Of a stretch of 64,000 nucleotides of DNA, positions 19,476-29,359 are shown one piece after another. Location of the stretch: assembly GCF_000002515.2 (NCBI RefSeq), contig NC_006039.1:992001-1056000 (forward strand), given 5' to 3'. Both the position numbers and the translations under genes were made by a program. This DNA is from Kluyveromyces lactis. Taxonomy: Eukaryota; Ascomycota; Saccharomycetes; Saccharomycetales; Saccharomycetaceae. A model generated the notes under the pieces. That model did no database searches, was not told the DNA's origin, and saw only the letters and a program-made list of their open reading frames with translations. The first letter of the stretch is position 1. The number at the start of each line of letters is the position of its first letter.

Positions 19476-21889
19476 GTAAGGAACCTCCTTTGTTGACTTT
19501 CTCGAGGATGACTCAAATACCGAAAACTTTTTTTCAGAGAGATTCCATATCCGCTTGTCTATTCTCAGATTCTTTGTTTGCGTTTGCTACTCATTCGGGG
19601 CTTCTTCACCTAACGAGACCTGACTTCACAACGATAAGAACTTTCAAATGTCACAGGTCTTCAATTCTGTCTGTTACCACTGATGGTTATTATTTTGCAA
19701 CAGGCTCAATAGATGGTACGGTGGTTATTGGATCAATAGAAGACCCCCAAGATATTTCAGGATTCGATTTCAAGCGGCCAATTCATGCTGTTATTCTTGA
19801 TAAGAACTATACATCTACAAAGACATTCATTTCAGGAGGAATGGCAGGAGAGGTCATTCTTACACAAAGGAATTGGTTAGGGAATAGAACGGATACTATA
19901 CTTGAAAAAAATAACGGGTCAATTGTAGGAATATACACCATAGACGACGTTGTGTTTTGGATGAACGATACCGGGATAACTTTCTATTCAACTGCTTCAA
20001 AAGCCAAGCTACTTAATATACCATTCCCCCCGGACGAGCAAAATAGACCTGATCTTTACTGGCCAAAAGTCACCTTTCCTGAGACGGACAGAATCATTAT
20101 ATGCTGGGGAAGTCACATTTGGCAAGTGAAAATATCCATCTTAAAAAACCCAGAGGCCTCTAATAACCTTGGCTCTCTTTTATCGACAGCTGCTTCTAGT
20201 TTAAGAGGCGTGCCTGATAGAAAAGTTGAACTTGAGCATCATGTAAGGCTTAACTGTTTGGTTGCCGGGGCTGCGGCATTCAAAGATGATCAATATTTAT
20301 GCCTAGCAATTAGGCAATCAAGTTCAGGGAAACTGGATACACCTGAATTGAAGATAATAGATATTTTGAATGGAGAAGAACTTCATACGTACCAGGTAAT
20401 TTCAAAAAGCTTTCAGAATATGAGTCTCAATGACTATCATCTTGGTGTACACATCGGTGATGGGAAATCAGAATACTATCTTTTAAGTTCAACAGATGCT
20501 ATTATTACGAAAGAGCTCTCGTTGGTTGATCGCTTTAATTGGTACGTTGACAAGAAGTTGTATGTTAAAGCTTGGGAAATCGGGAACTATGCGGTTTCCC
20601 CTATGGATCGACTCGTGGTTGGCCTCAAGTATATTGATCTTTTGTTTTCCGAAAACAGCTGGACGGATGCGTCTGGTGCCATTGCTACGATATTTGAAGA
20701 AACACCCGAGGAGAGTGAGGAGTTGTCAAACTTCAAAATTAGCAAATGGGGGATGTACATTTTAGCATTTATTAAACATGACAAAACTGATGAAGTAGTT
20801 GATACTATACCCACTTCCCCAGTATTAGACTACAACGTTTATACTACAGTTCTAACATGGTACTTAAAAAAAAGTCGCTATACAGAATTACTTCACCTTC
20901 TAAGCACCTGGAGTCACTTCTTGTATGACACAGTCCTAATTACCGATCAAATAGAAGATGCACTTCAAATAAAAGACACGCCGATCCTCAGGCGGTGTTT
21001 GGTGGTGATATACTTAGCATCGGAACAGTATTTAGCTGCTGTTAGACAGCAACTGATTTTGAGAGATGCTGCTGCCCTAGATGTTCTTTTGGAACATAAC
21101 TTACTCTCAAATTTCGTATCTGAGCTCAAAGACATTGTACTTTTGCCTTTTGAAGGGCCCATTGATAGGCTAAATATCATGAAGCTTAGTCAGATCAAGA
21201 ACATATTCCAAAAATCTATTGCTCTTTTAGTTGATAATAGACACTCCATTCCAATTGAAAAGCTTATAGAGGAATTATCTGGGTCTTTGCAGGTACTGTT
21301 ATTTCTTTTTCTACAAGAATGTATGAAGATAGAGCCACTTATGATGGCCCCCTATGAAGATAACATGTTAGAACTCTATCTTATCTATGATAAGCCAGGT
21401 TTACTAGGCTTCCTCAAAACTAAATCCAATTACAATATAGATAAAGCTATTAAATTTTGTCAAGAAGAGAATAACTTGCATAATGAGTTGATATTTTTGT
21501 GGAGTAAGATAGGTGAAAATAGAAAAGCATTATCGTTAATTATAGACCGCCTAGATGACCCAAAACTTGCCTTTCAATTTGTCAAGGACTCGCTTGACAA
21601 TGAATTGTGGAACTTTCTTATAAATTATAGTCTAGACAGGCCGAAGTTTATCAAGGCTATTTTGGACAGCTCTGAACTATTTGAAGACGAAATTGCCACA
21701 GTGGTCGATAAGATTCCTGATAATATCGAAGTTGAAGGGCTCAAAAAATCGTTAGAAGATATTGCAACTAATAATGAGTTAAAATTGGGAGTCGTGAGTA
21801 GCATTTTCAAAATTGTTGATGATGAGACTAAGGAGATGGTAGCGGAATTTTTGATTATTCGAAAGAAAGGTAAAATCTTTCATAACTAA
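19298..21889 (+). CDS. VPS41: HOPS tethering complex subunit Vps41
   Basis: 863 residues (S. cerevisiae YDR080W has 992). Vps41 is the HOPS subunit that binds Ypt7 and AP-3 vesicles for fusion at the vacuole. Residues 1-65 are acidic and disordered with an Asp run. A WD40-type propeller follows from about residue 70 (HRSSILSVTTDGYYFATGS, SIDGTVVIGS), and a helical clathrin-heavy-chain-repeat region fills the C-terminal half (GNYAVSPMDRLVVGL). The C-terminal end is short and basic with no visible RING. It is convergent with PDC2, 122 bp between stops. Confidence 0.93.
19437..19474 (+). repeat. (GAT)n microsatellite coding for poly-Asp
   Basis: About 13 GAT codons in a row within VPS41, giving an Asp run near residues 47-60. 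Trinucleotide repeats like this change length without shifting frame. Confidence 0.85.
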
Positions 21890-22011
21890 ATATAGGTGCC
21901 GAGCAGTCGTCTGCATGAGAGTTGCTTGATAATTAACTGTAACAATTCCTATAAAGTTGATATAACTAAGTAACCCAGTAAAAGTTATGGTTCATCATAA
22001 CGTTAATCAAT

Positions 22012-24309
22012 TTATGTTGAACTAGTTGAACTAGCGTTTTCAGCAAAATTTTCGAAAAATGAATTGTCTATGTTGATTGACGATATTGAATCCTGAGGAC
22101 TCACTGAATGTGAGCCCAAAAGCTGCTGTTCGATATGTTTCTGTCGTCTTTTTTTATCTATTGAGCTCAAAAAATGTTTGGCCTTAGAAATTCTTTTTAT
22201 ACAATTTTGGTATCCATTTCTCATCTCGCTCAAAGAATCTTCAGATAAGCCCACTTCTTGGACCTCTGAATGCTTGAGAATTGTCCCCATGGCCTTAGCA
22301 AGCTCGAGATTCGTTTGTAAGGTTGTCATAATAACCAATTTTTCATTATCAAGTCCAGCTGGTGTTGGATTTGAGAGAATTTCATTCACATAATTTGACA
22401 AAACTGTTGAGCTAGGTTGCTCTCTTGTATTATAGGATGAGTTTTGAGAAGTAACAATTGGTGGTGCATTGAAAGCGGTTTGGTTTTCATGTTCTGAATA
22501 GGGTGTATTATTGTTTGATTCTTCCGATACATCAGCTGAAGGTAGTGAGACATTTGTTTCAACAGCTCCTGGATTAGCTTTTTCAGAGATAGCATTGTTT
22601 ATTCCAGTCAACATATCATCAGGAAAGAAATTGTTATCTAGCATGTTACCAAAGATATCTTCGGTGTTATTATCAATGAGTTCACTAACTGTTGAGATTT
22701 TCACACCGGAATTTTCATTGTTTCCTGGTACGATGGTTGGGAATGACGGATTCGCCGGTAATTGTTCGGAGATCAATTTTGATCCGTTCTGCACCACAGA
22801 ATTTTCTAAAGGAATTACTGGTTTAATTGATGGGGTATTGAAAGAATTGAACAAATCATCCATGTCATCAAGTAAGAAAGCATCGTCATTCGTTTCTGGT
22901 TCCCACTGATCAACAATAGAGCTTTCGATAATTTCTTCCAAACTTAAGAAGCTTTTATTTTTGTTTTCAATATTCAAGTTCAAAAGCATTGAATAATCCC
23001 ACTTTTTCATACACATATAAGTGTTGCAGAGATCATTGAGGTTTGCTTCCAAAACTTTATTTTTCTTGAATGTGTTATGTTTCATCTTGTCTTGATGAAG
23101 ATAACTAGAGGGTAAAATTCCAGAATTCTTCCAGTTAGAATTGATTCGTTCTTTAGGTATAGCATCCCATGCAATTTTAATGAATTTAAATGCATTTGTC
23201 ATAGTTAAACAACTTTGTTCATATGTGAGTAGTTTGAAATCCGTAAGACTTTGTGAAATATTTTTCTGGAGATCAATTAAGGCTTTGTATTGTTGTACCC
23301 TATATCTTGCCTTAAATTCTTCTAATACCCCCCAATTGAACGGTAAAAATCTTGAATTAGCAGACGTGTAAATTAGCAGGATATTTTGAAGGTTTAAATT
23401 GACAATTCTGTGAGAGCATGAATCATCAAGTATAATCCAAATTTTTCTGTTATCTGAGACTAACCTTTTGTCAAATGCCACCAACCAATCATGGAATACA
23501 GTACTAGTCAACCAAGATTTTCTGTTACTTTGATATACAATCCCAAACCGCTTACCTGTTTTCTCACCTAGATGGACATCATTAGTACCGATATGGCTAT
23601 CTTCCCCCATATAATTTTTGAAAGTGTTGTAATTTTCGTATCTACCTATTACCAAGGGGTTCATTTTTTCAGTGCCACTCAAGTTTGCACAAAGCATGAC
23701 AGTAATTACCTCTAATCTCTTCTGTATACTATTAGTTTCATACTGCGCATAATCTAAAGGAAGGTTGTATGCAAGAAATGTTTCATCCAAGGTAAATAGA
23801 GAATCTTCCGGAATTTGAGCAATAAATTGCTTCAAAAGAGTTCTTTCGTCAAAGTACCAGACTTTAGGATGTTTCGGCATATCGTGTTCGATTATATGAG
23901 TTGAAAGATTCATTCGTGACAAAAAATTGGCAACCCACTTGTGACTAAACGAACCCTTTCCCTCTCTATATTCAGCTGGTATCTTATGCCAAACAGATTG
24001 AGCCGTATCCTGTATAATGGGTAAAGAGACAGGGATTCCGTTCCATATGGACTGAGAAACCCATTCTTGCAAAATCTTATGCACCAACAAGTTATTAGGA
24101 CGTCGAAGCCTATTGGAATCCTTTTCATGCTCCTTACTATTCATGAACTCGCTTTTTTTTGCCAACAGTCGAGATATCGTTCCTTGAGAGGGCTTCGATG
24201 GAAGCTGATAAACCTGATATGCCCATTGCGCCAATTCGGCCTGAGTCCATTTCGGATGCTTTTCAGCCATAAGACAAATATTATACTTTTGCTCGATAGA
24301 AAGACCCAT
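22012..24309 (-). CDS. PDC2: Pdc2/Rag3 transcription activator, domesticated pogo-type transposase
   Basis: 765 residues. Pdc2 (YDR081C; Rag3 in K. lactis) activates pyruvate decarboxylase and thiamine-pathway genes. The first 55 residues form a pogo/CENP-B helix-turn-helix (SIEQKYNICLMAEKHPKW, SQGTISRLL); a second HTH_CenpB region covers about 65-140 (ILQEWVSQSIWNGIP); residues 165-400 are a DDE-superfamily core. Two acidic positions remain (LDET, D175; ILDDS, D295) but the third is Asn325 in LPFNWGV, where pogo enzymes have Asp. The C-terminal 300 residues are Asn/Ser-rich and acidic, probably the activation region. It sits beside VPS41 as in S. cerevisiae. Confidence 0.95.
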   Translation of the reverse strand: MGLSIEQKYNICLMAEKHPKWTQAELAQWAYQVYQLPSKPSQGTISRLLAKKSEFMNSKEHEKDSNRLRRPNNLLVHKILQEWVSQSIWNGIPVSLPIIQDTAQSVWHKIPAEYREGKGSFSHKWVANFLSRMNLSTHIIEHDMPKHPKVWYFDERTLLKQFIAQIPEDSLFTLDETFLAYNLPLDYAQYETNSIQKRLEVITVMLCANLSGTEKMNPLVIGRYENYNTFKNYMGEDSHIGTNDVHLGEKTGKRFGIVYQSNRKSWLTSTVFHDWLVAFDKRLVSDNRKIWIILDDSCSHRIVNLNLQNILLIYTSANSRFLPFNWGVLEEFKARYRVQQYKALIDLQKNISQSLTDFKLLTYEQSCLTMTNAFKFIKIAWDAIPKERINSNWKNSGILPSSYLHQDKMKHNTFKKNKVLEANLNDLCNTYMCMKKWDYSMLLNLNIENKNKSFLSLEEIIESSIVDQWEPETNDDAFLLDDMDDLFNSFNTPSIKPVIPLENSVVQNGSKLISEQLPANPSFPTIVPGNNENSGVKISTVSELIDNNTEDIFGNMLDNNFFPDDMLTGINNAISEKANPGAVETNVSLPSADVSEESNNNTPYSEHENQTAFNAPPIVTSQNSSYNTREQPSSTVLSNYVNEILSNPTPAGLDNEKLVIMTTLQTNLELAKAMGTILKHSEVQEVGLSEDSLSEMRNGYQNCIKRISKAKHFLSSIDKKRRQKHIEQQLLGSHSVSPQDSISSINIDNSFFENFAENASSTSST

Positions 24310-24774
24310 AGTGTCTCTATTTGATTAATTAAAGTAGGCAGAACAGTTGTATGGAAATCTTTGGTCCGACACTGTGATTTAGGCAACAAAAAAACTCGAT
24401 ACGAAAATAAGAACAACAACTAAACGGAAAAATATAGTACACTAAATGTCGCAATAACCCATTAACGTAATTTCGTCATTCAAAGTTGTAAAACTGCTGT
24501 GAAGTGCTTCAAATTCCCATTTGTTGATTCTAAATCCCCTTCGGTCTTATTGAAATCATAAGTAAAACGTTCATTTTTTTCTCGTATCGCCGACGACGTG
24601 AGTTTTGTCTGATGAAAAAAAGTGTTGAAGCTAAATCACGTGAGGGATCACTGCTCCACATTTATATTGATAGATACGGATATATATGAGAACTGACAAA
24701 GCTCAATATGTTTGAAGTATTCAACACGCAACAGAGAGCCGAGAAATAGTTATATTGACCTATTGTTGTCACAT
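24310..24774. promoter_or_regulatory. Promoter of PDC2
   Basis: 465 bp upstream of PDC2, reaching the 3' end of the hydroxyisourate hydrolase gene. It contains a CACGTG E-box near 24638 and a TATA-like gatatatatgag near 24678. No gene seen. Confidence 0.5.
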
Positions 24775-25212
24775 TTAAGAACCACGGTAAGTTGAATATC
24801 CGTAGTTACTCAATAGCAACGGAATATGGTAGTGTCTAGTGTCAGAAACTTCGAAAACGATGTCAACGAAGGGGAAAAAGCTGGGTTCCTTTTTCTGTTT
24901 GAAGTAGTTGCCTGTATGAAATCTTATCTTGTAAGTTCCAGGTTTCAAGCTTTGCCATTCCAGTTTACCAGTCGATGTTTCGACAACTCCTAGTTCCTTT
25001 AAATGCGATCTTTCAGATGGGTCTGGCTTGAATATCCATTGTGTCACACGGCCATCGGCATTAGTCTTGGCAATCGCAAATTGGGACTCACTTTCAATAA
25101 TTGCTGTATCATTATCAGAGTTAAGTGTAAGGTGAGAGAGCGTACATACGACACTTTCTGCAGGTTTGCCCGATACTGTATCCAAAATATGACATGTAAG
25201 TGGAACTGACAT
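24775..25212 (-). CDS. 5-hydroxyisourate hydrolase, transthyretin-like
   Basis: 145 residues from the ATG giving MSVPLTCHILDTVSGKPA, the usual family start; 12 upstream codons are dropped. The enzyme hydrolyses 5-hydroxyisourate, the product of uricase, to OHCU in purine catabolism. Catalytic and signature residues are present: His8 in CHILD, Arg55 in TNADGRV, His129 in HYHIPLLLS, and the terminal YRGS (142-145) that marks HIU hydrolases and is absent from true transthyretins. No peroxisomal signal is evident. S. cerevisiae has PDC2 and STN1 side by side and, to my knowledge, no HIU hydrolase. Here the gene lies between them and shares a divergent promoter with STN1. Confidence 0.95.
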   Translation of the reverse strand: MSVPLTCHILDTVSGKPAESVVCTLSHLTLNSDNDTAIIESESQFAIAKTNADGRVTQWIFKPDPSERSHLKELGVVETSTGKLEWQSLKPGTYKIRFHTGNYFKQKKEPSFFPFVDIVFEVSDTRHYHIPLLLSNYGYSTYRGS

Positions 25213-25513
25213 ACTGGAATTCCGTTTGGATTTGGTTTGAATGGACAAATAACGTCTATCGAACAGCTAACCGTCCCTATATCTCTCTAAAGAGCATCAT
25301 ACACACTTTGGATACTTATTTTATGTGTCTCGCTTTATCAACATTCTTTTCCTGATGGTTTAAATAGTTCGAAAGTCAATTTAACAATATGATTTTTCCA
25401 GGCCTTCAAACACGGACAGAACCGAACTCATCGAAGATAAGAGAATAATAGAAATTCGTAACACTTTCAGCTGGACATCGCAAGAGGTTAAGTAGTGTTT
25501 GCTATATGGTGAC
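25213..25513. promoter_or_regulatory. Divergent promoter of HIU hydrolase and STN1
   Basis: About 300 bp between the two starts. An out-of-frame ATG at 25506 lies 8 bp before the STN1 ATG and could lower STN1 initiation if it is in the leader. I see no strong factor site. Confidence 0.45.
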
Positions 25514-26821
25514 ATGGAACATCATGTTCTCGGCTATGAGACATCCAAACACGGCTCACGATATCCTGTATTCTTGACTCAATTGCTGCCGACAAGCAAG
25601 TGGTATGGTAAAGCAACATCGTTAACAATTCGGAGTATTTATAAGAACCTAGAGACTTCGAGGAAATGGAATACTGAGTACCTTATTTACAACAGCTCCA
25701 TTAGAGACATTTTCCTGTATTTAAACCACCCAATTACTAGTATTAAGATATGTGGACTTGTGGTTGGATGGAAATGGAAACTTATAGGAAACGAGGATAG
25801 GGCATTTTGGTACATTGATGATTGCTCAGATACAATACTATGCCAATGTTCCAAAAGTCAGTTACTTGCGCTGAATTGCCCGCTTGTTGATATGAGTGGG
25901 TGGACATTGATCCTTACTGGCTTACTAGATCAAGAACGAGTTGAATTCAAGGTTACTCAAATTGAAGTTGTGAAGAATTTGAAGCACGAGATTGACTTTT
26001 GGAGTGAAGCATTTGACAACCAAAAAGAATTAGCGATACCATGGGAAATTGATCCCGAAAGTTTAAACGAATTTTATCGTGGAAAGCAACATACACCGTC
26101 TAAATCAAACAGTAACTTAGGGAACTACATTGAACAATTACAGACCATACATTTCCAAGAAAATGAGTTACTCTTAGCTAGCCCATATAACGGGCATGTG
26201 TCTACTGGGATGGGAGTTTGGAATTCCGACTTGCTGCAATCAACTTTGGAACAAGATCTAATCGAACAAAGTAGATTAGATAAAACTTTGGGAGGACAGA
26301 TTTCTCCAAATTCTCGGAAACGATCGTCAAAGCTCTCCCCTAAACAAATGAAACGGGAAATTCTTGGAGTTCTTATCGAGAAATCAATGGAATCAAAAGT
26401 ATGCAAGATATATGAGCCATTGCTGTCTATAAATCTCGGCCCAGGAGGAGAGGCAACAGACCTGAAAACGGAACCCGTTTTGCATTTGAAATTTTATGAA
26501 ACATTCCTAGCACAACTAGCGGAAATGGCAATTATCACTCTTGATAGTTTCACGATAAACATGACAAACTTGCATAATTGCTATCGATACATAATCACTC
26601 GATTTCAATCGTTGATTAATGTTCAAATTCCGCAGATTACGATAAAGTACAGCGAGATTAGAAATTTCTGTAAATTACCTCTACTGTCCAAAAAATTGAT
26701 TCTTCAAATGTGTAAGCATTTTCTCAATACAACTCATATCGGAAATCTTATAGACTGGTGGGTAGATCCTACATCAGAAGAACGCTATAAAGTCTTCTTC
26801 ACCTATTCTAAATCTAAATAG
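25514..26821 (+). CDS. STN1: Telomere capping protein Stn1 (CST complex)
   Basis: 435 residues from the ATG giving [14 protein letters not shown]; the longer frame would begin with TTG. Stn1 (YDR082W, 494 in S. cerevisiae) forms the RPA-like CST complex with Cdc13 and Ten1 at telomeres. The N-terminal OB fold is visible at about residues 55-175 ([36 protein letters not shown]), close to the S. cerevisiae pattern HPLQQIHLIGCIIGLQFKW. The C-terminal half matches the winged-helix region, ending near [12 protein letters not shown] (S. cerevisiae NWWIDLDP). Gene order PDC2-STN1-RRP8 is kept apart from the inserted HIU hydrolase gene. Confidence 0.92.
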   Translation: MEHHVLGYETSKHGSRYPVFLTQLLPTSKWYGKATSLTIRSIYKNLETSRKWNTEYLIYNSSIRDIFLYLNHPITSIKICGLVVGWKWKLIGNEDRAFWYIDDCSDTILCQCSKSQLLALNCPLVDMSGWTLILTGLLDQERVEFKVTQIEVVKNLKHEIDFWSEAFDNQKELAIPWEIDPESLNEFYRGKQHTPSKSNSNLGNYIEQLQTIHFQENELLLASPYNGHVSTGMGVWNSDLLQSTLEQDLIEQSRLDKTLGGQISPNSRKRSSKLSPKQMKREILGVLIEKSMESKVCKIYEPLLSINLGPGGEATDLKTEPVLHLKFYETFLAQLAEMAIITLDSFTINMTNLHNCYRYIITRFQSLINVQIPQITIKYSEIRNFCKLPLLSKKLILQMCKHFLNTTHIGNLIDWWVDPTSEERYKVFFTYSKSK

Positions 26822-27167
26822 CGAATTGAATTGTAACCATAATTAAGACAAAATTAAAAGATCATGGGCAAGCAGAACTATACAGTGCCGTATCATCCGG
26901 CCATAATCACAAAAGTTCCTTGTACATTGAACGTCAAATCTGTTAACTATTTCGTACACAATCTGCGTTTGACACATTTCCTTTATTGAAGATTATGTGT
27001 GAGCTTCTGTTTTCACAATTGCTTTTCGAATGATTGGCACTGAAAAAAAAAATCAAAGCGAACGTCAAAACTAAGAGATGAGATGAGATGGATATTAACA
27101 AAGATACTTAAACAGATTCTTGCCCGTTGCAATAGCTGATCAAAAGATCAATACTAACACGTAAATC
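26822..27167. promoter_or_regulatory. Promoter of RRP8
   Basis: 346 bp between STN1 and RRP8 (both plus strand). It carries an A-rich RRPE-like tract near 27041 and a PAC repeat at 27077. A TACTAAC at 27152 is discussed under rejected items. Confidence 0.55.
27077..27090 (+). promoter_or_regulatory. PAC repeat upstream of RRP8
   Basis: GATGAGATGAGATG, overlapping PAC cores, about 80 bp before the RRP8 start, with a T/A-rich RRPE-like stretch (tgaaaaaaaaaatc) 35 bp further upstream. Confidence 0.55.
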
Positions 27168-28301
27168 ATGGGTCTATTTAAGGTTGAAGGTTGGAATCTC
27201 GATTCCAGCAAAATTGAGTTTGACAATGCTAAAAAGGACGGTGGTAAAGTCAAGAAAAGTCGTAAAGAACGTAAGGAATATCAACAGAAATTGGCTGAGC
27301 AAAGGCGTAATGCTAATTCAAAAGAGTCAGAGCCAGTTGAACAAGAAGGTTTAGAGGAACCAACACCTGCGAAACAGACCGAAAAACCAACTAAGAAAAG
27401 AAAAATAGAAGAAGTAGAAGCATCACAGCCAGTTTTAGCGACGAAGAAGCCGTTAACAGCATTACAACAAAAAATGATGGCCAAACTTACCGGTTCAAGA
27501 TTCAGATGGATCAATGAACAACTATACACTATTTCTTCAGAGAATGCGCTAAAGCTAATAAAAGAACAACCCCAATTATTTGACGAGTACCACGACGGGT
27601 TCAGATCTCAGGTTCAATCCTGGCCAGAAAACCCAGTTGATGTTTTCGTTGAACAAATACGTGCAAGAGCAAACAAGCCTGTTAATGCTCCTGGTGGATT
27701 ACCAGGTTTAAAGGATAAAACTATTGTAGTCGCAGATATGGGGTGTGGTGAAGCTCAGCTAGCTTTAGACATCAATAACTTCTTCAAGAGTCACAACAAA
27801 TCCGCCAAGAAATTCCAAAAGAAATCTTGTAAAGTGCATAGCTTTGACCTAAAGAAAGCAAATGAAAGAATAACAGTTGCCGATATCAGAAATGTTCCCT
27901 TGCCAGATGAATCATGTACGATCGTAGTGTTCTGTTTGGCGTTGATGGGAACAAATTTCCTAGATTTTATTAACGAAGCGTACAGAATTTTAGCTCCTCG
28001 TGGAGAACTATGGATTGCTGAAATCAAATCAAGATTTGGTGACGGGAAGGGTGAAGAATTTGTAAATGCCTTGAAACTACAAGGTTTCTTCCACAAGAAT
28101 ACTGATGACAGTAACAAAATGTTTACAAGATTCGAGTTCTTCAAACCACCTCAAGACATTATTGAAGAAAGAAAAGCGAAATTGGAACGTAGACAGAAGT
28201 TTATCGAAGTAGAGACAGAAAAGGAAGAGCTACAGAAGAAAAGAGAACAGATTCCAGAAGGAAAATGGCTACTTAAGCCATGTATTTATAAAAGGAGATA
28301 A
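27168..28301 (+). CDS. RRP8: 25S rRNA m1A645 methyltransferase Rrp8
   Basis: 377 residues (392 in S. cerevisiae YDR083W). Rrp8 is a nucleolar Rossmann-fold methyltransferase that makes m1A645 on 25S rRNA. The N-terminus MGLFKVEGWNLD matches MALFNVEGWSI. A basic, disordered stretch (20-95) with KKRK-type nuclear signals precedes GSRFRWINEQLYT (109-121). The SAM-binding motif I is VADMGCGEAQLAL (188-200), followed by ITVADIRNVPLPD and a motif like VVFCLALMGTNFLDF. The C-terminus KWLLKPCIYKRR is characteristic. It is convergent with TVP23. Confidence 0.96.
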   Translation: MGLFKVEGWNLDSSKIEFDNAKKDGGKVKKSRKERKEYQQKLAEQRRNANSKESEPVEQEGLEEPTPAKQTEKPTKKRKIEEVEASQPVLATKKPLTALQQKMMAKLTGSRFRWINEQLYTISSENALKLIKEQPQLFDEYHDGFRSQVQSWPENPVDVFVEQIRARANKPVNAPGGLPGLKDKTIVVADMGCGEAQLALDINNFFKSHNKSAKKFQKKSCKVHSFDLKKANERITVADIRNVPLPDESCTIVVFCLALMGTNFLDFINEAYRILAPRGELWIAEIKSRFGDGKGEEFVNALKLQGFFHKNTDDSNKMFTRFEFFKPPQDIIEERKAKLERRQKFIEVETEKEELQKKREQIPEGKWLLKPCIYKRR

Positions 28302-28414
28302 AAGACTACCTTTTCGTTTTCCTTTGGTTAGAAGATGTATTATTCACATTTGTACGAGTGTCATTCCATTGATGTACCTAAATCTATGTACTTTTTAATA
28401 AATTTGTAGTTTTA

Positions 28415-29002
28415 TCAAGACCTGGTGAAAAATGATTGCAATCTGGTCACTCTGTCGAGGTTTGCAAACGATGGAAGCATTGGAAGTTGGAACAATGGTG
28501 CTTCGGCTGTATGGCCAGGTTCCCATTGATCACATAAACGGTAAGCGTAAGCATTCCATAAATTTAAACCACCTGCAAAGATTACTAGTATCAAATACAC
28601 AAACTGGAACTTAATCAAACATAAAAATCCAAAGACCACCCAAATAGTAGGAGCTACATAAAGTGACAGCCAAAATAGTTTTGAATCGATTGGGTTGATT
28701 GGGGCCGCCGCAACATCTGGATATTCTTTGAATGATTCAAATCTAAACGTCGTAGTGTCTTCTCCACTAACATCATACCACCATCGCTGTTGAATTAACT
28801 TTCTACCATTGATATTCTTCGTGAAGTAGAAGTCTGCTGCCAATGTTAAAATAACAATTATGAACTGTACTGTGGAACTAAGGAACCATGATCCTAACAA
28901 ATAAAATACAATTGGCACCGCTTTTCCCAGAAGGTGGATCGTTAGAATCAAAGGATGAGAAGATGCCAAAATTGTCTTGTAGAAGTTTCTTGCTGAATCC
29001 AT
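28415..29002 (-). CDS. TVP23: Golgi membrane protein Tvp23
   Basis: 195 residues (199 in S. cerevisiae YDR084C). Tvp23 is a conserved multi-spanning protein of late Golgi vesicles. The start MDSARNFYKTILASSHPL matches MDQARNFYNTILKSSHPL, followed by four hydrophobic segments, GRKLIQQRWWYD, and CDQWEPG near the end. Its ATG lies only five bases after the stop codon of a 75-codon frame on the same strand, leaving no room for an ordinary promoter or leader of its own. Confidence 0.95.
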   Translation of the reverse strand: MDSARNFYKTILASSHPLILTIHLLGKAVPIVFYLLGSWFLSSTVQFIIVILTLAADFYFTKNINGRKLIQQRWWYDVSGEDTTTFRFESFKEYPDVAAAPINPIDSKLFWLSLYVAPTIWVVFGFLCLIKFQFVYLILVIFAGGLNLWNAYAYRLCDQWEPGHTAEAPLFQLPMLPSFANLDRVTRLQSFFTRS

Positions 29003-29007
29003 ATCTA

Positions 29008-29235
29008 CTATATCTCAATAGGCTGATCGATTTCCTTGACGGTATACCCTAGTTTGTATGAGTTTTCTAAGTCGTCTCTCTTTTCGTTGGTTCTTTGGTG
29101 TATTTTTGGTTCAAGACCTTTATTTTTCTTAAGGTCCGGAAACTCTGAAAGTTGCAGATTCATGAGAGAGGTATATTTTGCTGGATCTTTCATGGGAAAT
29201 GATGGGCTAAGCACCAATAATTGTTGAAAGTTCAT
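29008..29235 (-). CDS. Small unrecognised protein directly upstream of TVP23
   Basis: 75 residues from ATG (MNFQQLLVLSPSFPMKDP) to a double stop (TAG TAG); an ATG five codons further upstream is also in frame. I do not recognise it. It is hydrophilic apart from the first 14 residues, with Lys/Glu/Asp-rich middle (EFPDLKKNKGLEPKIHQ) and no membrane segment. The composition is protein-like. It ends five bases before the TVP23 ATG, in a different frame, so the pair would have to share one transcript or have overlapping transcripts. It could also be a long uORF controlling TVP23. Confidence 0.55.
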   Translation of the reverse strand: MNFQQLLVLSPSFPMKDPAKYTSLMNLQLSEFPDLKKNKGLEPKIHQRTNEKRDDLENSYKLGYTVKEIDQPIEI

Positions 29236-29359
29236 GGTGACGCATATCATTATAATTATAATTAACTAACTAAATTAAAGATTATATAAAATTATTGAGT
29301 TTGATTGTATATTAGTATTACCTTGTGTGTGATAGTATTCGGTAATTTTTTTCTTTGAG

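Noticed and set aside
25499-25513. Upstream extension of STN1
   Set aside because: It starts with TTG; yeast nuclear genes use ATG, so the start was moved to 25514.
27152-27158. TACTAAC intron branch sequence just before RRP8
   Set aside because: The ATG ten bases downstream starts a conserved N-terminus and no donor GTATGT is present nearby, so no intron is needed. Chance match.
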